Below, piece by piece: positions 25,921-35,088 of a stretch of 64,000 nucleotides of DNA; within the stretch, counting starts at the first letter, position 1, and each line of letters starts with the position of its first letter. The stretch spans positions 474,484 through 538,483 of the forward strand of contig DASPNR010000042.1 of NCBI GenBank assembly GCA_035626395.1, given 5' to 3'. The notes beneath the pieces are model-generated. The model searched no databases, was not told the DNA's origin, and worked only from the letters and a program-made list of their open reading frames with translations. This DNA is from Candidatus Limnocylindrales bacterium. Its GTDB lineage: Bacteria; Desulfobacterota; Binatia; UBA1149; CAITLU01. Both the position numbers and the translations under genes were made by a program.

Positions 25921-27111
25921 GTGTCTTCCACACCTGTCATTCGGCTGCGAGGCGACAAGGAGCGCTCGCTGCTGCGACGCCATCCCTGGATCTTCTCCGG
26001 CGCCATCCTGCGCGAGGATGCAGGCATCGAGCCTGGCCAGACCGTGGACGTGGTGGGCGAGGATCACGCATTTCTGGCGCGCGGCGCCTACTCGCCCTCC
26101 TCGCAGATCCGCGTGCGCGTATGGACGTTCGAGGAAGACGAAACGGTGGACGAGGGGTTTTTGAGGCGACGCCTGCAGGTGGCGATGCACGCGCGCCGCG
26201 ACCTCGTGCGCGGGTCTACCGCTGTGCGCATGGTCAACGCCGAATCGGACGGTCTTCCCGGCCTCGTCGTCGATCGCTACGGCGACGTCCTGGTCTGCCA
26301 GTTCCTGTCTGCGGGCGTGGAAGCGTGGCGTGCGGCCATCATCGAAGCACTTGCCGATCTCGGTGCCGCCGCCTGCCTCTACGAGCGCTCCGATGCCGAG
26401 GTGCGCGCCAAGGAAGGGCTCGAGCAGCGCAGTGGATTGCTGCGGGGGCAGGAGCCGCCGGCGCTCGTCGAGGTCGTCGAGAACGAGCGGCGCTATCTCG
26501 TCGACGTTCGCCGCGGTCACAAGACCGGTTTCTACATCGACCAGCGCAGCGGGCGCGATGCCGCCCAACGATGGGCGGGCGGTCGCAGCGTTCTCAACGC
26601 GTTCTCCTATACCGGCGGCTTTGCCGTGGCGGCGCTGCGCGGCGGCGCCGCCGGCGTCCTCAGCATCGACAGCTCGCGTGACGCGCTGGAGCTGGCGCGC
26701 CGCAACCTCGAGCTCAACGGCCTCGCCGATGAGCGTAGCGAGAATGTCGAAGGCGACGTGTTCGCGCTTCTGCGGCGTTTTCGCGACGCGCGCCGCAGCT
26801 TCGACATGATCGTGCTCGATCCGCCCAAGTTCGCCGAGTCGCGAGCGCAGCTGGATCGTGCCGCACGCGGGTACAAGGACATCAACCTTCTCGCGTTCAA
26901 GCTCCTGTCTCCGGGCGGAGTGCTGCTGACGTTCTCATGCTCGGGGCTGATGCAGCCCGAGCTGTTCCAGAAGATCGTCGCCGACGCCGCGCTCGACGCG
27001 CGGCGCGATGCGCAGATCCTCGAGCGTCTCGAGCAGCCGCCCGATCACCCCGTGGCCACCACCTTTCCCGAAGGCGGCTATCTGAAAGGCCTCGTCTGCC
27101 GCGTCGCCTGA
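25921..27111 (+). CDS. rlmI: RlmI-like 23S rRNA (cytosine-5) methyltransferase
   Basis: 396 residues. PUA-like N-terminus (RLRGDKERSLLRRHPWIFSGAI), central domain with VDRYGD, and the class I methyltransferase with FSYTGGF, motif IV VLDPPKFAES and the FSCSG block that carries the catalytic Cys. Matches RlmI/RlmK-type enzymes that make m5C1962 in 23S rRNA. GTG start at 25921 with GGGAG upstream. A small hairpin lies 19 bases after the stop. Confidence 0.85.
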   Translation: MSSTPVIRLRGDKERSLLRRHPWIFSGAILREDAGIEPGQTVDVVGEDHAFLARGAYSPSSQIRVRVWTFEEDETVDEGFLRRRLQVAMHARRDLVRGSTAVRMVNAESDGLPGLVVDRYGDVLVCQFLSAGVEAWRAAIIEALADLGAAACLYERSDAEVRAKEGLEQRSGLLRGQEPPALVEVVENERRYLVDVRRGHKTGFYIDQRSGRDAAQRWAGGRSVLNAFSYTGGFAVAALRGGAAGVLSIDSSRDALELARRNLELNGLADERSENVEGDVFALLRRFRDARRSFDMIVLDPPKFAESRAQLDRAARGYKDINLLAFKLLSPGGVLLTFSCSGLMQPELFQKIVADAALDARRDAQILERLEQPPDHPVATTFPEGGYLKGLVCRVA

Positions 27112-27129
27112 TGCGCGCGCTGGCCGCGA

Positions 27130-27151
27130 AGCGACGCGACGGTGCGTCGCT
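27130..27151 (+). terminator. Hairpin after rlmI, weak terminator candidate
   Basis: AGCGACGC-GACGGT-GCGTCGCT: eight perfect pairs with a six-base loop, between the convergent rlmI and TPR-membrane genes. It could serve either strand, but there is no T-run, so it is at best a Rho-assisted or transcript-end stabilising structure. Confidence 0.35.
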
Positions 27152-27239
27152 CCGCCGCCACGCAGGATGGCCCGGCTGGTGCCGGTCCTCGCCAGGCGTC
27201 CGTCGCAGGAGCCTTCGCTCGCCGCCGGCGTGGCAGCTC

Positions 27240-28871
27240 TCACCGCTGCGGCAGCCGCGCCAGTGACTCGCGCGCCGGCGCAAAGGACGGATCGATTTCC
27301 AGCGCGCGTTCCCACTTGCGGCGCGCATCCTCGTAGAGTCGCTGGTTGGCATCGAGAGTCGCGAAGTTGCTCCACAGCGCGGCGCTGCCGGAGTCGAGGC
27401 CGATGGCGCGTTCGTAGGCGCGCCGCGCATCCTCGTCGCGCCGCAGATGCTGATAGGCGATGGCGAGCTGGCCGTGTGCCTGCGCATCGTGCGGGGCAAT
27501 GCGTACGCAACGCTCGTAGACCGCTGCCGCCTGCGCATGCTGTGCGCGCGCAAGGTGCAGGTTGCCGAGGTTGAAGCACGCGCGCGGGCTCGGCGAGTAC
27601 GCCAGCGTCGTCCGATAGACGCTCTCGGCGTCGGCGAGCTGATGCTGGCGCGCGAGCACCGCCGGCGTCCACGCCGCCGCCAGCACCAGCGCGCTGGCCA
27701 CGACGATGGCGCCGCGCTGTTGCACCGGCAGCCAGCGAGCGAGCGCGCCGGCGGCAAGCGCCGACAATGGCGCCAACGGAAGATACGCGAACTGCTCGCC
27801 GGTAAAGATCAGGTGCTCGGCGATGCGCGGATGGACCGGGATCAGGCCGCAGACGGGCAGATACAGCAGCACGGCAAGCACGGCCGCAAGCCGCGGCGCG
27901 GTCGGCCGGCGAAGGAACGCGGCGGCCACGCCCGCAGCGGCGACGACGAAGGCCAGGCCAAGCAGTGCAGCGCCGCCGCCTCCGGTCGGCGTCAGGCGGT
28001 CCAGATGCAGATCGCCGGGCCAGAGCGTGAGCCGCAACAGGATGGCCAGCGTGGTTCCGGCCGCGCGCAGCCGTAGCCATGGCGGAACCGCGGCCGAGAC
28101 CGCGTCGCCCGGCCATACCAGGAACAGGCCGGCGCCGGACGCAATCAGCGCTGCCACCGCCACCCACGGCCGCGAGTGCTCGGCGCGCCCCCGCCACGCC
28201 CGATGCCACCAGAGCGCGGCCACCGCCGGTCCGGCCATGACGCCGCTCTCCTTGGACAGCGCCGACAGAAGGCACAGCGCCGCTGCACCGGCGGCGGCCA
28301 GAGCCGGGCCGCTGCGGCGCTCGGCCAGCGCCACGTGCAGCGCGGCGAGGAGGAACAGGGCGGCCAGCAGATCCGTGCGGCCCGAGACGTAGGCGACGGC
28401 GGCGGAGCACAGAGGATGGGCGGCCATCAGGATGGATGCGGCGGCCGCCACCGGCACCGCGGCGCCCAGGCGCAGAAGAAGCAGCGCCAGCAGCGCGACG
28501 GCGGCCCCATGGATGGTGGCGTTGAAGAGATGCAGCGCGGCGGGCGAGGCGCCGCCGAGCCGTGCCTGCGCCGCATAGCTGACCATGACCATCGGCCGTG
28601 CGTACTGGCCCGGCGCCGGCCGAATCAGCTCTGCCGCCGGCGCGGTGGCCGCGGCGGGAACGTGCAGCTCGTCGTCCCACACCAGCGGATTGCGCAGGCT
28701 CGGAAGGTAGAGCAATGCCGCGAGGATGGCGGGCAGCACCACAGCCGATGCTCGAACGTACCGCGGCGGCCGCCGCCGGCGCGGCTCGTCGCGCTCGCAG
28801 CCTTCGCGCGCCGCGCCGGAAGCGCGCCGTTCGAACAGCCTCATCGACTGCGCGCGTCTGGACACCGGCAT
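27240..28871 (-). CDS. Polytopic membrane protein with C-terminal TPRs (TMTC/O-mannosyltransferase-like)
   Basis: 543 residues: about ten transmembrane helices followed by three or more TPR motifs (RACFNLGNLHLARAQ, AQAHGQLAIAYQHL, ALWSNFATLDANQ). Landmarks of the bacterial TMTC-like group are present: PLVWDDELHV near the first loop (Asp pair typical of GT-C glycosyltransferases), AAHPLCSAAVAYVSGRTDLLA and EHLIFTGEQFAYLP. Such proteins are predicted lipid-linked-sugar protein glycosyltransferases. Start at 28871 (AGGG eight bases upstream) is preferred to an ATG nine codons later. Confidence 0.72.
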   Translation of the reverse strand: MPVSRRAQSMRLFERRASGAAREGCERDEPRRRRPPRYVRASAVVLPAILAALLYLPSLRNPLVWDDELHVPAAATAPAAELIRPAPGQYARPMVMVSYAAQARLGGASPAALHLFNATIHGAAVALLALLLLRLGAAVPVAAAASILMAAHPLCSAAVAYVSGRTDLLAALFLLAALHVALAERRSGPALAAAGAAALCLLSALSKESGVMAGPAVAALWWHRAWRGRAEHSRPWVAVAALIASGAGLFLVWPGDAVSAAVPPWLRLRAAGTTLAILLRLTLWPGDLHLDRLTPTGGGGAALLGLAFVVAAAGVAAAFLRRPTAPRLAAVLAVLLYLPVCGLIPVHPRIAEHLIFTGEQFAYLPLAPLSALAAGALARWLPVQQRGAIVVASALVLAAAWTPAVLARQHQLADAESVYRTTLAYSPSPRACFNLGNLHLARAQHAQAAAVYERCVRIAPHDAQAHGQLAIAYQHLRRDEDARRAYERAIGLDSGSAALWSNFATLDANQRLYEDARRKWERALEIDPSFAPARESLARLPQR

Positions 28872-29046
28872 CGGTCGAACCCTATCATGGGCCGGCTTGC
28901 CGGCGACGGGCCCTGGTCCCGCGCTCGCAGCACCCTCGGAGTTGTCCCATTCCTGGTCGGAGGCGGGCGGTGTCGGCGTGTGCGTCCTGCGACGCCGCGG
29001 CCGTCGAGGTTCGATCCACGCAAGGCAGGAAACAAAGAGAACGGAG

Positions 29047-29829
29047 ATGATGCGGAAAGTGAATTGGAAGATTTCGGTAGCAACCCTTGGATTCTGCTTT
29101 GTCATCGCACCGGCCGGCGCGGCTCTGGCCCAGCAATGCGGGGACGTGACCGATGACGGCAAGGTGGCGGCCAGCGATGCGCTGGCGGTCCTGAATGCGG
29201 CCGTCGGGCGGCCCGTCGAGCTGATCTGCACCGATTCCTGCGCCGTGCTCGAAGAGCGCGTGGCGGCGCTCGAGGCGCTGCTCGATCACGTCTCCGTGGT
29301 CGGAAACAACCTGCGCATCACCGGCCAGAACCTGCAGGTCGTCAGCGGCGCCGGCGCGACCTACTCGCCCACCAACGGCACCGGCAACATCATCATCGGC
29401 TACAACGAAGACGACGATGACGATCGCAGCGGATCGCACAACCTCGTCATCGGCTCCTTTCACAGCTACAGCGCGGCCGGCGGCGCGGTCCTGGGCGTCG
29501 ACAACGACATCAGCGGGGATGCGGCCACCATCCTCGGCGGCACCGCCCACGAGGCCAGCGGCGACTTCGCCGCCATCCTCGGCGGCTTCCGCAACGACGC
29601 CCGCGGCGAGAGCTCGACCATTGCCGGCGGCGAGGACAACCGCGTGGACGGGCTGAGCGGGGCCATCAGCGGCGGCGTCGAGAACTTCGTCGATGGCGAC
29701 GTCGGCGTGGTCAGCGGCGGCGGCGGCAACGAGGTCAATCATGACGGCGCCGCCATCAGCGGCGGATCGGGCAAGCAGTCTTCGGCCCAGTTCCAGTGGA
29801 TCGGCGGGACGCCGTACTCCGGTTTCTAG
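29047..29829 (+). CDS. Secreted protein with dockerin-like motif and YadA/Hep_Hag-like repeats
   Basis: 260 residues with a signal peptide. Immediately after cleavage comes one dockerin-like calcium loop (CGDVTDDGKVAASDALAVLN), a short coiled coil, then a low-complexity domain of six to seven 14-16-residue repeats such as AAILGGFRNDARGES and STIAGGEDNRVDGLS, which resemble the left-handed helical heads of trimeric autotransporters. No membrane anchor follows, so it is probably a secreted or surface structural protein. GGAG lies before the two adjacent ATG codons. Stop shares CTAG with the convergent gene. Confidence 0.72.
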   Translation: MMRKVNWKISVATLGFCFVIAPAGAALAQQCGDVTDDGKVAASDALAVLNAAVGRPVELICTDSCAVLEERVAALEALLDHVSVVGNNLRITGQNLQVVSGAGATYSPTNGTGNIIIGYNEDDDDDRSGSHNLVIGSFHSYSAAGGAVLGVDNDISGDAATILGGTAHEASGDFAAILGGFRNDARGESSTIAGGEDNRVDGLSGAISGGVENFVDGDVGVVSGGGGNEVNHDGAAISGGSGKQSSAQFQWIGGTPYSGF

Positions 29830-30371
29830 TCATTGCGTGACGCGTTGGCCTGCTCGCTCGGGCAGGCCGACGCCGCGCCTTCCGGCCTCGCGCGAGCCAG
29901 GCCCGCCTTCTGCACGGGATTCTCGAACTCGGTCAGCTCCTCCCAGTGCTCGACCACGAGAGTGCGCATGCGGCGATGGGCGACGATCTCCAGACGGATT
30001 CCGTCGGGGTCCTCGAAGAACGTCGCGTAGTAGTCCTCGGCATATTGCGGGTACAGGGCCGGCTCGCTGGCATCGATGCCGAGCGCGCGCAGGCCGGCGG
30101 CGGCCGCGTCCACTTCGGCACGCGACGCTACGCGGAAGCAGTAGTGGTGAAGGCCGGGGCGGTACGGGTCGTGTGGTGGCCCGCTGCGCGAAGGCCGGAT
30201 CGAGTACTGCGTGACCTTGTTGAAGTAGTGGAAGTGAGGCTCACCGCCGATGGCGAAAATGCCCTTGCGGAAGCCGAGCAGGCGCATGACGCCGTCGTAG
30301 AACCGCTCGGAGCGATCGAGGTCGGTGACGGTGACATAGACGTGATCGACGGCCGTGACCTCGATGCTCAT
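29826..30371 (-). CDS. Glyoxalase/VOC superfamily protein
   Basis: 181 residues; one vicinal-oxygen-chelate module: VDHVYVTVTDLDRSERFYDGVM at the start, GLHHYCFRVASRAEVD in the middle and FFEDPDGIRLEIVAHR at the end, supplying His/Glu metal ligands. Metal-dependent lyase, isomerase or dioxygenase of unknown substrate. The last 35 residues are an unstructured tail. GGAG lies six to seven bases before the ATG. The stop overlaps the convergent stop at a shared CTAG. Confidence 0.8.
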   Translation of the reverse strand: MSIEVTAVDHVYVTVTDLDRSERFYDGVMRLLGFRKGIFAIGGEPHFHYFNKVTQYSIRPSRSGPPHDPYRPGLHHYCFRVASRAEVDAAAAGLRALGIDASEPALYPQYAEDYYATFFEDPDGIRLEIVAHRRMRTLVVEHWEELTEFENPVQKAGLARARPEGAASACPSEQANASRND

Positions 30372-30433
30372 GAGTTTCTCCTGGCGAGCGGGCGGGAAGC
30401 ATCGCGCCGGATTCCGGGCTAGGATCGATTCGC

Positions 30434-31198
30434 GTGTTTCCCATTCGTGACGACAATCCTTCGCTTTCGACCCCGATGTTCACCTACCTCGTCGTGGCTC
30501 TCAATGCTGCCGCATGGGTGTTACTGCAAGGAATGGGGGCCGAGCCGGCGCTGAGCGCCTCGGTGTGTCACCTGGGACTGATTCCCGGCGAATTGCTGGG
30601 ACTTGCGCCCGATGGTCTCAAGGTTCCCATCAGCCAGACTGCCGCGTGCGTCATCCATCACGACGCCGCCAACTGGCTGAGCCCGTTCACCTCGATGTTC
30701 CTGCATGGAGGCTGGTTCCACATCCTCGGCAACATGTGGTTCCTGTGGCTCTTCGGCGACAATGTCGAGGACTCGATGGGGCACGTCCGCTTCGCGTGCT
30801 TCTACGTCATCTGCGGTCTTGCCGCCGCCGCCGCGCAGGCCTTCTCCGATCCTGCCAGTGCGGTGCCGATGGTCGGCGCCTCCGGCGCCATCGGCGGGGT
30901 GATGGGTGCGTACGCGGTGACCTTCCCGCATGCGCGCGTCGACATGCTGATCACGCTCGGCTTCTACGTCACGCACGCGGCCGTGCCGGCCTATCTGATG
31001 CTCGGCTACTGGTTTCTGCTGCAGATCATCGGCGGCGTGCCCGCGCTGCAGAGCGAAGGAGGCGGCGTCGCGTTCTGGGCGCACGCCGGCGGCTTCCTTG
31101 CCGGAGTCGTGTTGTCGTTCGTGTTCCGCAATCCCGATCGCCTGGCCGCGCAGCACCGCGCGCGGATGCGACAGCAGCTGTTCGGTTACAGCGATTGA
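30434..31198 (+). CDS. Rhomboid-family intramembrane serine protease
   Basis: 254 residues, six or seven transmembrane helices. Catalytic Ser in VGASGAIGGVMGAY and His in WAHAGGFLAG give the dyad; HGGWFHILGNMWFLWLFG is the conserved TM2 block. Cleaves transmembrane substrates in the inner membrane. A long loop between TM1 and TM2 contains two Cys. GTG start at 30434 with AGGA nine bases upstream. Convergent with the bfd gene (nine bases between stops). Confidence 0.88.
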   Translation: MFPIRDDNPSLSTPMFTYLVVALNAAAWVLLQGMGAEPALSASVCHLGLIPGELLGLAPDGLKVPISQTAACVIHHDAANWLSPFTSMFLHGGWFHILGNMWFLWLFGDNVEDSMGHVRFACFYVICGLAAAAAQAFSDPASAVPMVGASGAIGGVMGAYAVTFPHARVDMLITLGFYVTHAAVPAYLMLGYWFLLQIIGGVPALQSEGGGVAFWAHAGGFLAGVVLSFVFRNPDRLAAQHRARMRQQLFGYSD

Positions 31199-31207
31199 GC
31201 TGGTGGC

Positions 31208-31435
31208 TCAGCCGACGACGGCGGGAGCTGCGAGGGGGGGCGCGGCGTTGCCGGTCTCTTCGGCCGCGCGCGCCGCAGCGGCATTGCGCAGCATGCGGGC
31301 AATCTGAGGATGGCAGGAGCGGCAGCACCCGCCGGCGCCGCAGCGTCGGGTGACTTCGGCAATGGTGCGCGCACCCTTGGCGATGGTCTCGCGGACCCTC
31401 GTATCGGAAACGTTCTCGCATTCGCAGACGATCAT
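31208..31435 (-). CDS. bfd: Bacterioferritin-associated ferredoxin-like [2Fe-2S] protein
   Basis: 75 residues. The Cys spacing fits the BFD-type [2Fe-2S] domain: CECENVSD at the N-terminus and CGAGGCCRSCHPQI in the middle. Bfd reduces bacterioferritin to release iron, and BFD domains also serve other redox enzymes. Overlaps the upstream apbE stop by four bases (ATGA), making it the last gene of the flavinylation operon. The last 25 residues are Ala/Pro-rich. Confidence 0.85.
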   Translation of the reverse strand: MIVCECENVSDTRVRETIAKGARTIAEVTRRCGAGGCCRSCHPQIARMLRNAAAARAAEETGNAAPPLAAPAVVG

Positions 31436-32517
31436 CGCTTACCCCGTCCTGTGCCCGCACTATGCGGAAGTTGAATTTCATGTTCAAGCACGTTGGGGGC
31501 GGTTTCGACAGAATTCTGCGGACTTGGGGGCGCCAGTGCCTCGAACGCGGGGGTGGCGAAGTAGCCGTCGCCGTCCTCGAACCGCACCTCGATGCGGGCG
31601 GCCCGTGCCGCCTGCAGGCCGGCCCGACCACGGATGACTGCCGCCTTCGACCATGCCTCGGCGGTTGCGGCATCTGAGGCCTGGACGGTAGCCAGACGCG
31701 GCGGGGCGACGGGCATTGCCGACTCCGGGTCGATGATGGGCCCGGCAGCGCCGGTGCCGATCGCCCGCGACGTCGAGAGCGCGCGGTCACGCAGCAGCAG
31801 GAGGCCTGCGACCTGGCCGGTGCGAAGGCCGGTCACCAGCACGTTCCACCCCTGCGCCGATCCGGGCGGTGCGCCGACGGCGATCTGGCTGGAGCCTCCG
31901 AAGTCGGCGAACGCCGCCTGCGCTCCGCCCGCGCGCAGCAGCCCGGCGATGCGATCGAGCGCGATGCCCTTGCCGATGCCGCCGGCATCCAGTGCGGTGC
32001 CTTTCGCCAGCGCCGCCTTGCCGTCCCTCAGCGTCAGCGCGGCTGCGATGCGATGAAGCGTCGGCTGCGGCGCCGGCTTCGGCACCGATTCGTCGCGCCA
32101 GTGAAGCGACAGCGCTCCGGCCACCGGATCAAAGGCGCCGCCGGTCGCCACCGACAGCTTCTGCATCTGTTGCAGTGCGGCAAAAAGGTCCGCGCTGACG
32201 GGAACCAGGCCGGTGCCGGCGCGCGCGTTGAGCCTGGCCAACTCGCCGTCGGAGCGCCACGTCGTCAGGATGTCGTCCCAGCGTCTGGCCTCGGCGATCG
32301 ATGCGTCGGCGAGGCGCCGCGCGGCGGCATCGTCATCGGCAATGACCGTCACCTGCAGGATCGTACCCATCACCGGCGCGCCGGTGCGGGCCATGGCCGC
32401 GACAGCAGCCGAAGCGGGGACGATCGGAAGCGCGAGCAGGAGCGCTGCTACGGCGGCAACGCGGCGGCAGCGGTCGCGCGGCGAGCCGGCACGCCTGCAT
32501 GGCCGCCCGCTGCTCAT
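31432..32517 (-). CDS. apbE: ApbE FAD:protein FMN transferase 1
   Basis: 361 residues with a signal peptide (about residues 18-40). ApbE blocks: APVMGTILQVTVIAD, TGGAFDPVAGAL, ALDAGGIGKGIALDRI and the metal-binding/catalytic region near GPIIDPESAMP. It transfers FMN from FAD to a Thr of partner proteins in the periplasm. The partner is very likely the FMN-binding protein two genes upstream in the same operon. Ten bases separate it from the membrane-protein gene, and its end overlaps bfd. Confidence 0.87.
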   Translation of the reverse strand: MSSGRPCRRAGSPRDRCRRVAAVAALLLALPIVPASAAVAAMARTGAPVMGTILQVTVIADDDAAARRLADASIAEARRWDDILTTWRSDGELARLNARAGTGLVPVSADLFAALQQMQKLSVATGGAFDPVAGALSLHWRDESVPKPAPQPTLHRIAAALTLRDGKAALAKGTALDAGGIGKGIALDRIAGLLRAGGAQAAFADFGGSSQIAVGAPPGSAQGWNVLVTGLRTGQVAGLLLLRDRALSTSRAIGTGAAGPIIDPESAMPVAPPRLATVQASDAATAEAWSKAAVIRGRAGLQAARAARIEVRFEDGDGYFATPAFEALAPPSPQNSVETAPNVLEHEIQLPHSAGTGRGKR

Positions 32518-32527
32518 CGTGCGGATG

Positions 32528-33070
32528 TCAGCCTTCGAGCTGGCGATCGTCCGGATCCGGCTCGAACGTAGGATCGCTGTCTTCGTACGCGCTCGGCTGC
32601 TCGAGCAGAAGCGCGCGGGCGACCACGATCATCAGCAGCAGGATCGTTCCCTCGAGCAGCAGGAAGAAGAAGATCTTCGCGTACGCGAAGCCCGGGTGAA
32701 CGAAGCGCACGCCCCAGCCGCTGAGCTCGTCGGCAATCCCGGCGACGAAGGAGGTGGTGATGCCCCAGGCCTTGATGCGCATCGAGATGGGCACGAACAG
32801 CAGAAGGTGGGTCAGCGTCAGCAGCAGGATGCCCATGGCGAAGCTGTGGAAGTGCAGCACCTCGAGCATGCCCTGGAAGGATCGCGGCTGCAGGAAGCGC
32901 TCCTCGCTGCCGCGGTAGTACTCGATCACCGAAGTCGGGGTCAGGCTCATCTTGGCGAAATAGAGGCCCGCCGACGTCGCCCACAGGAAGAGCGTGTAGA
33001 CCAGGAAGCACCACACGATCATCTTGAGCAGACTGTTGCGCGTCCACTCCCCGCTGACGACGAACCGCAT
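32528..33070 (-). CDS. Membrane protein of flavinylation operon, possible heme-b carrier
   Basis: 180 residues, four transmembrane helices. TM2 region LHFHSFAMGILLLTLTH carries His73, His75 and His88, and His125 lies near TM3, so a b-type heme is possible. The cytoplasmic C-terminus is acidic (DSDPTFEPDPDDRQ). Located between FMN-binding and apbE genes; ATG three bases after the upstream stop with GGGGAAG ribosome site. Likely links an inner-membrane electron donor to the periplasmic flavoprotein. The family is not named to my knowledge. Confidence 0.7.
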   Translation of the reverse strand: MRFVVSGEWTRNSLLKMIVWCFLVYTLFLWATSAGLYFAKMSLTPTSVIEYYRGSEERFLQPRSFQGMLEVLHFHSFAMGILLLTLTHLLLFVPISMRIKAWGITTSFVAGIADELSGWGVRFVHPGFAYAKIFFFLLLEGTILLLMIVVARALLLEQPSAYEDSDPTFEPDPDDRQLEG

Positions 33071-33073
33071 CGA

Positions 33074-33649
33074 CTACTTCCCCTGCAGCAGCACCGCATG
33101 GATGGCGAGCACGCGCCGGATGCCGTCGGTGACGGCCTGCGCGCTGAGCGTGGAGCCGGTGATGGCGGCGATCTCCTGCCCGAGCCGCAGCTCGTCGGCT
33201 GCGGTCTTGCCCTTGAACAGACCGAGCCACCGCTCCGTCGGCAGGTATTCGAGCGGCTCGTGAAACGCCAGCACGTGCGTTGCCCGAACCTCGCCCGCGG
33301 GGCTCAGCACGACCAGAAACGTCTCGGGAAGGGTGCGGACGATGTGCGTGTCGAAGATGGCATAGCCGAGGAGCTCGCCGCCGCGATGCCCGGTGTACAC
33401 GGTGACGAGGCTGGACTCGACCTTGGCGCGCGCGCGCTTTTCGATCTGCGCGCGCTGCTCGTCGGTCAGATAGTGGTTCTGGGGCTCGACGCGGTCCGCG
33501 TCGGGAAAGGCAAGCTGCAGTGCCTCGTCGCGCGCATGGAAGACGGTGGCGCCGGCCGGCGCCGCAGGCCCTGCCAGGACGGCAAGGCCTGCGGCGACCA
33601 GCATCGCCAGTGCGTAGTGCCGTCGCGCGTCAGAACGCGAAGCCGGCAC
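33074..33649 (-). CDS. Periplasmic FMN-binding domain protein, ApbE target
   Basis: About 191 residues with a signal peptide, then one FMN-binding domain. The flavinylation motif is TGSTLSAQAVTDGI: the Thr before L should carry covalent FMN through phosphoester linkage, as in NqrC/RnfG. VYTGHRGGELLGYAIFD is the conserved N-terminal part. Start is uncertain: GTG at 33649 overlaps the porin stop by 20 bases, an ATG at 33682 by 53. Its apbE partner lies two genes downstream. Confidence 0.8.
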   Translation of the reverse strand: MPASRSDARRHYALAMLVAAGLAVLAGPAAPAGATVFHARDEALQLAFPDADRVEPQNHYLTDEQRAQIEKRARAKVESSLVTVYTGHRGGELLGYAIFDTHIVRTLPETFLVVLSPAGEVRATHVLAFHEPLEYLPTERWLGLFKGKTAADELRLGQEIAAITGSTLSAQAVTDGIRRVLAIHAVLLQGK

Positions 33650-35060
33650 CGAGTCGGATCTCGTCGGCAAGCTCTCCGCCATCGGAGTTCTGATTACGAT
33701 AATCGGCCTTGATGATCACCTGCGTGATGGGCTTGTAGGATAGACCGACTTCCCAGATCTCGCGGTCCTGCGTCTCGTCGTCCGCGAAGCCGTCCGGCAC
33801 ATCGGCCAGCGTGTCGAACTGCGAGTAGCGCACCCACGGCGCCAGATAGTGGCGCGTGCCCGGCCGGATCCACGGCAGGACGTCGTAGGCAGCCTCGGCG
33901 TACCAGCCATACTGCTGGCCGCCGATGGTCTGGTCGGCCACCAGGCTCAGCTCGGCCGCGTCCTCGATGCTGCTGAACGCGCCGAGAGCCCGCAGCTCCA
34001 GGCCGTAGCCGCGGAACTGGGCGTGGGCTTCATAGATCTGCGTGAAGACGTCGGGCTTGAACGTGACGTCGTCGGCCGGATCGTTGGCATTGGCACCCTT
34101 GTCGATGAAGTTCTGGTTCTGGCCCGAATTGCCGAGGTACGCGGATGCGCCGACCGTCAGCATCTCGATCGGCGAGTAATCGAGGCGCCCGACCCATGCC
34201 CAGTCCTCCGCCTTCTCGAAAGCGCCGTTCTGGCGGCCGCCGCGCAGGCCGCTGGAGCGGAAGTCGAGCGCGTCCAGACCGGTGATCGCGTAGGTGCGAT
34301 ATTCGAGCCCCGGCAGCAGCTCGCCGAAGATGCCGGCGCCGTTGGCACGCCACGTCGACGGGATGATCTGCTGCTCGACCTGCGGCCGGACGTTGCCATG
34401 GAAGAACGGCGGCTCGTGGATCTCGTTGATGAAGCCCATCGGCACCAGCAACAAGCCGGCGCGCAGATTGGCCATGGGGTGGAGCAGGAAATCGAGCGTG
34501 GCGAATTCGACGGACACCGATCCGCCGCCGCCGGTCGTCGCATGCTCGTACTCGATCTCCGAGTTGAAGACGATCCAGTCGTTGAACTTGTAGCCGGTGT
34601 AGAGCACCAGCCGGAGGTGATCGAACTCGTCGCTGACGCCCGCGCCGTCGCCCACCTTCTCCCGGTAGTTGAACTCGCCGTAGCCGCCGAGCGAGAGGCC
34701 CTGGCTGACGCCGTATACCTTCGACGCCGCAGGTCCCAGTCCGTACGTGCTCTTGAGCTCCTTCTTCTCCGGCAGAACCATCGCTTCCTTCAGGACACGC
34801 ACCTCATCGGTGAGAATGTCCTGGCGGCGCTCCACTTCCTCGACACGAGTGGCGGGCCCGGCCGGGGCGGCGGCCGGCTCGGGAAGACCCAGCTCCTGGC
34901 GCAGCTGCTCCATCTGCTGCTGGATCGCCTGCTGCTGGCGCTCGAGCTGTTCCATCTTGCGCAGAATCGCCGTCTTGTCGGCCGCTCCCGCCGTCGGGGC
35001 GGTGGCCAGGGTCACCAGGACCGCGGCGGCCCCCGCGGCCGTCCATCCTTTCCATCTCAT
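33630..35060 (-). CDS. Outer-membrane porin with N-terminal coiled coil
   Basis: 476 residues: signal peptide, a coiled coil rich in Gln/Glu (LERQQQAIQQQMEQLRQELG), a Pro/Ala linker, then a beta-barrel of alternating strands from residue 120 (LSLGGYGEFNYRE) ending in terminal Phe (LGAGFAF). The layout resembles phosphate-selective or DcaP-type porins whose coiled coil spans the periplasm. First gene of the operon with the FMN-binding protein, membrane protein, apbE and bfd. GGAGGG lies eight bases before the ATG, and a Fur-box-like site lies 35 bases upstream. Confidence 0.82.
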   Translation of the reverse strand: MRWKGWTAAGAAAVLVTLATAPTAGAADKTAILRKMEQLERQQQAIQQQMEQLRQELGLPEPAAAPAGPATRVEEVERRQDILTDEVRVLKEAMVLPEKKELKSTYGLGPAASKVYGVSQGLSLGGYGEFNYREKVGDGAGVSDEFDHLRLVLYTGYKFNDWIVFNSEIEYEHATTGGGGSVSVEFATLDFLLHPMANLRAGLLLVPMGFINEIHEPPFFHGNVRPQVEQQIIPSTWRANGAGIFGELLPGLEYRTYAITGLDALDFRSSGLRGGRQNGAFEKAEDWAWVGRLDYSPIEMLTVGASAYLGNSGQNQNFIDKGANANDPADDVTFKPDVFTQIYEAHAQFRGYGLELRALGAFSSIEDAAELSLVADQTIGGQQYGWYAEAAYDVLPWIRPGTRHYLAPWVRYSQFDTLADVPDGFADDETQDREIWEVGLSYKPITQVIIKADYRNQNSDGGELADEIRLGAGFAF

Positions 35061-35088
35061 TGCAGGTTCCCTCCAAATCGGCGCATGT

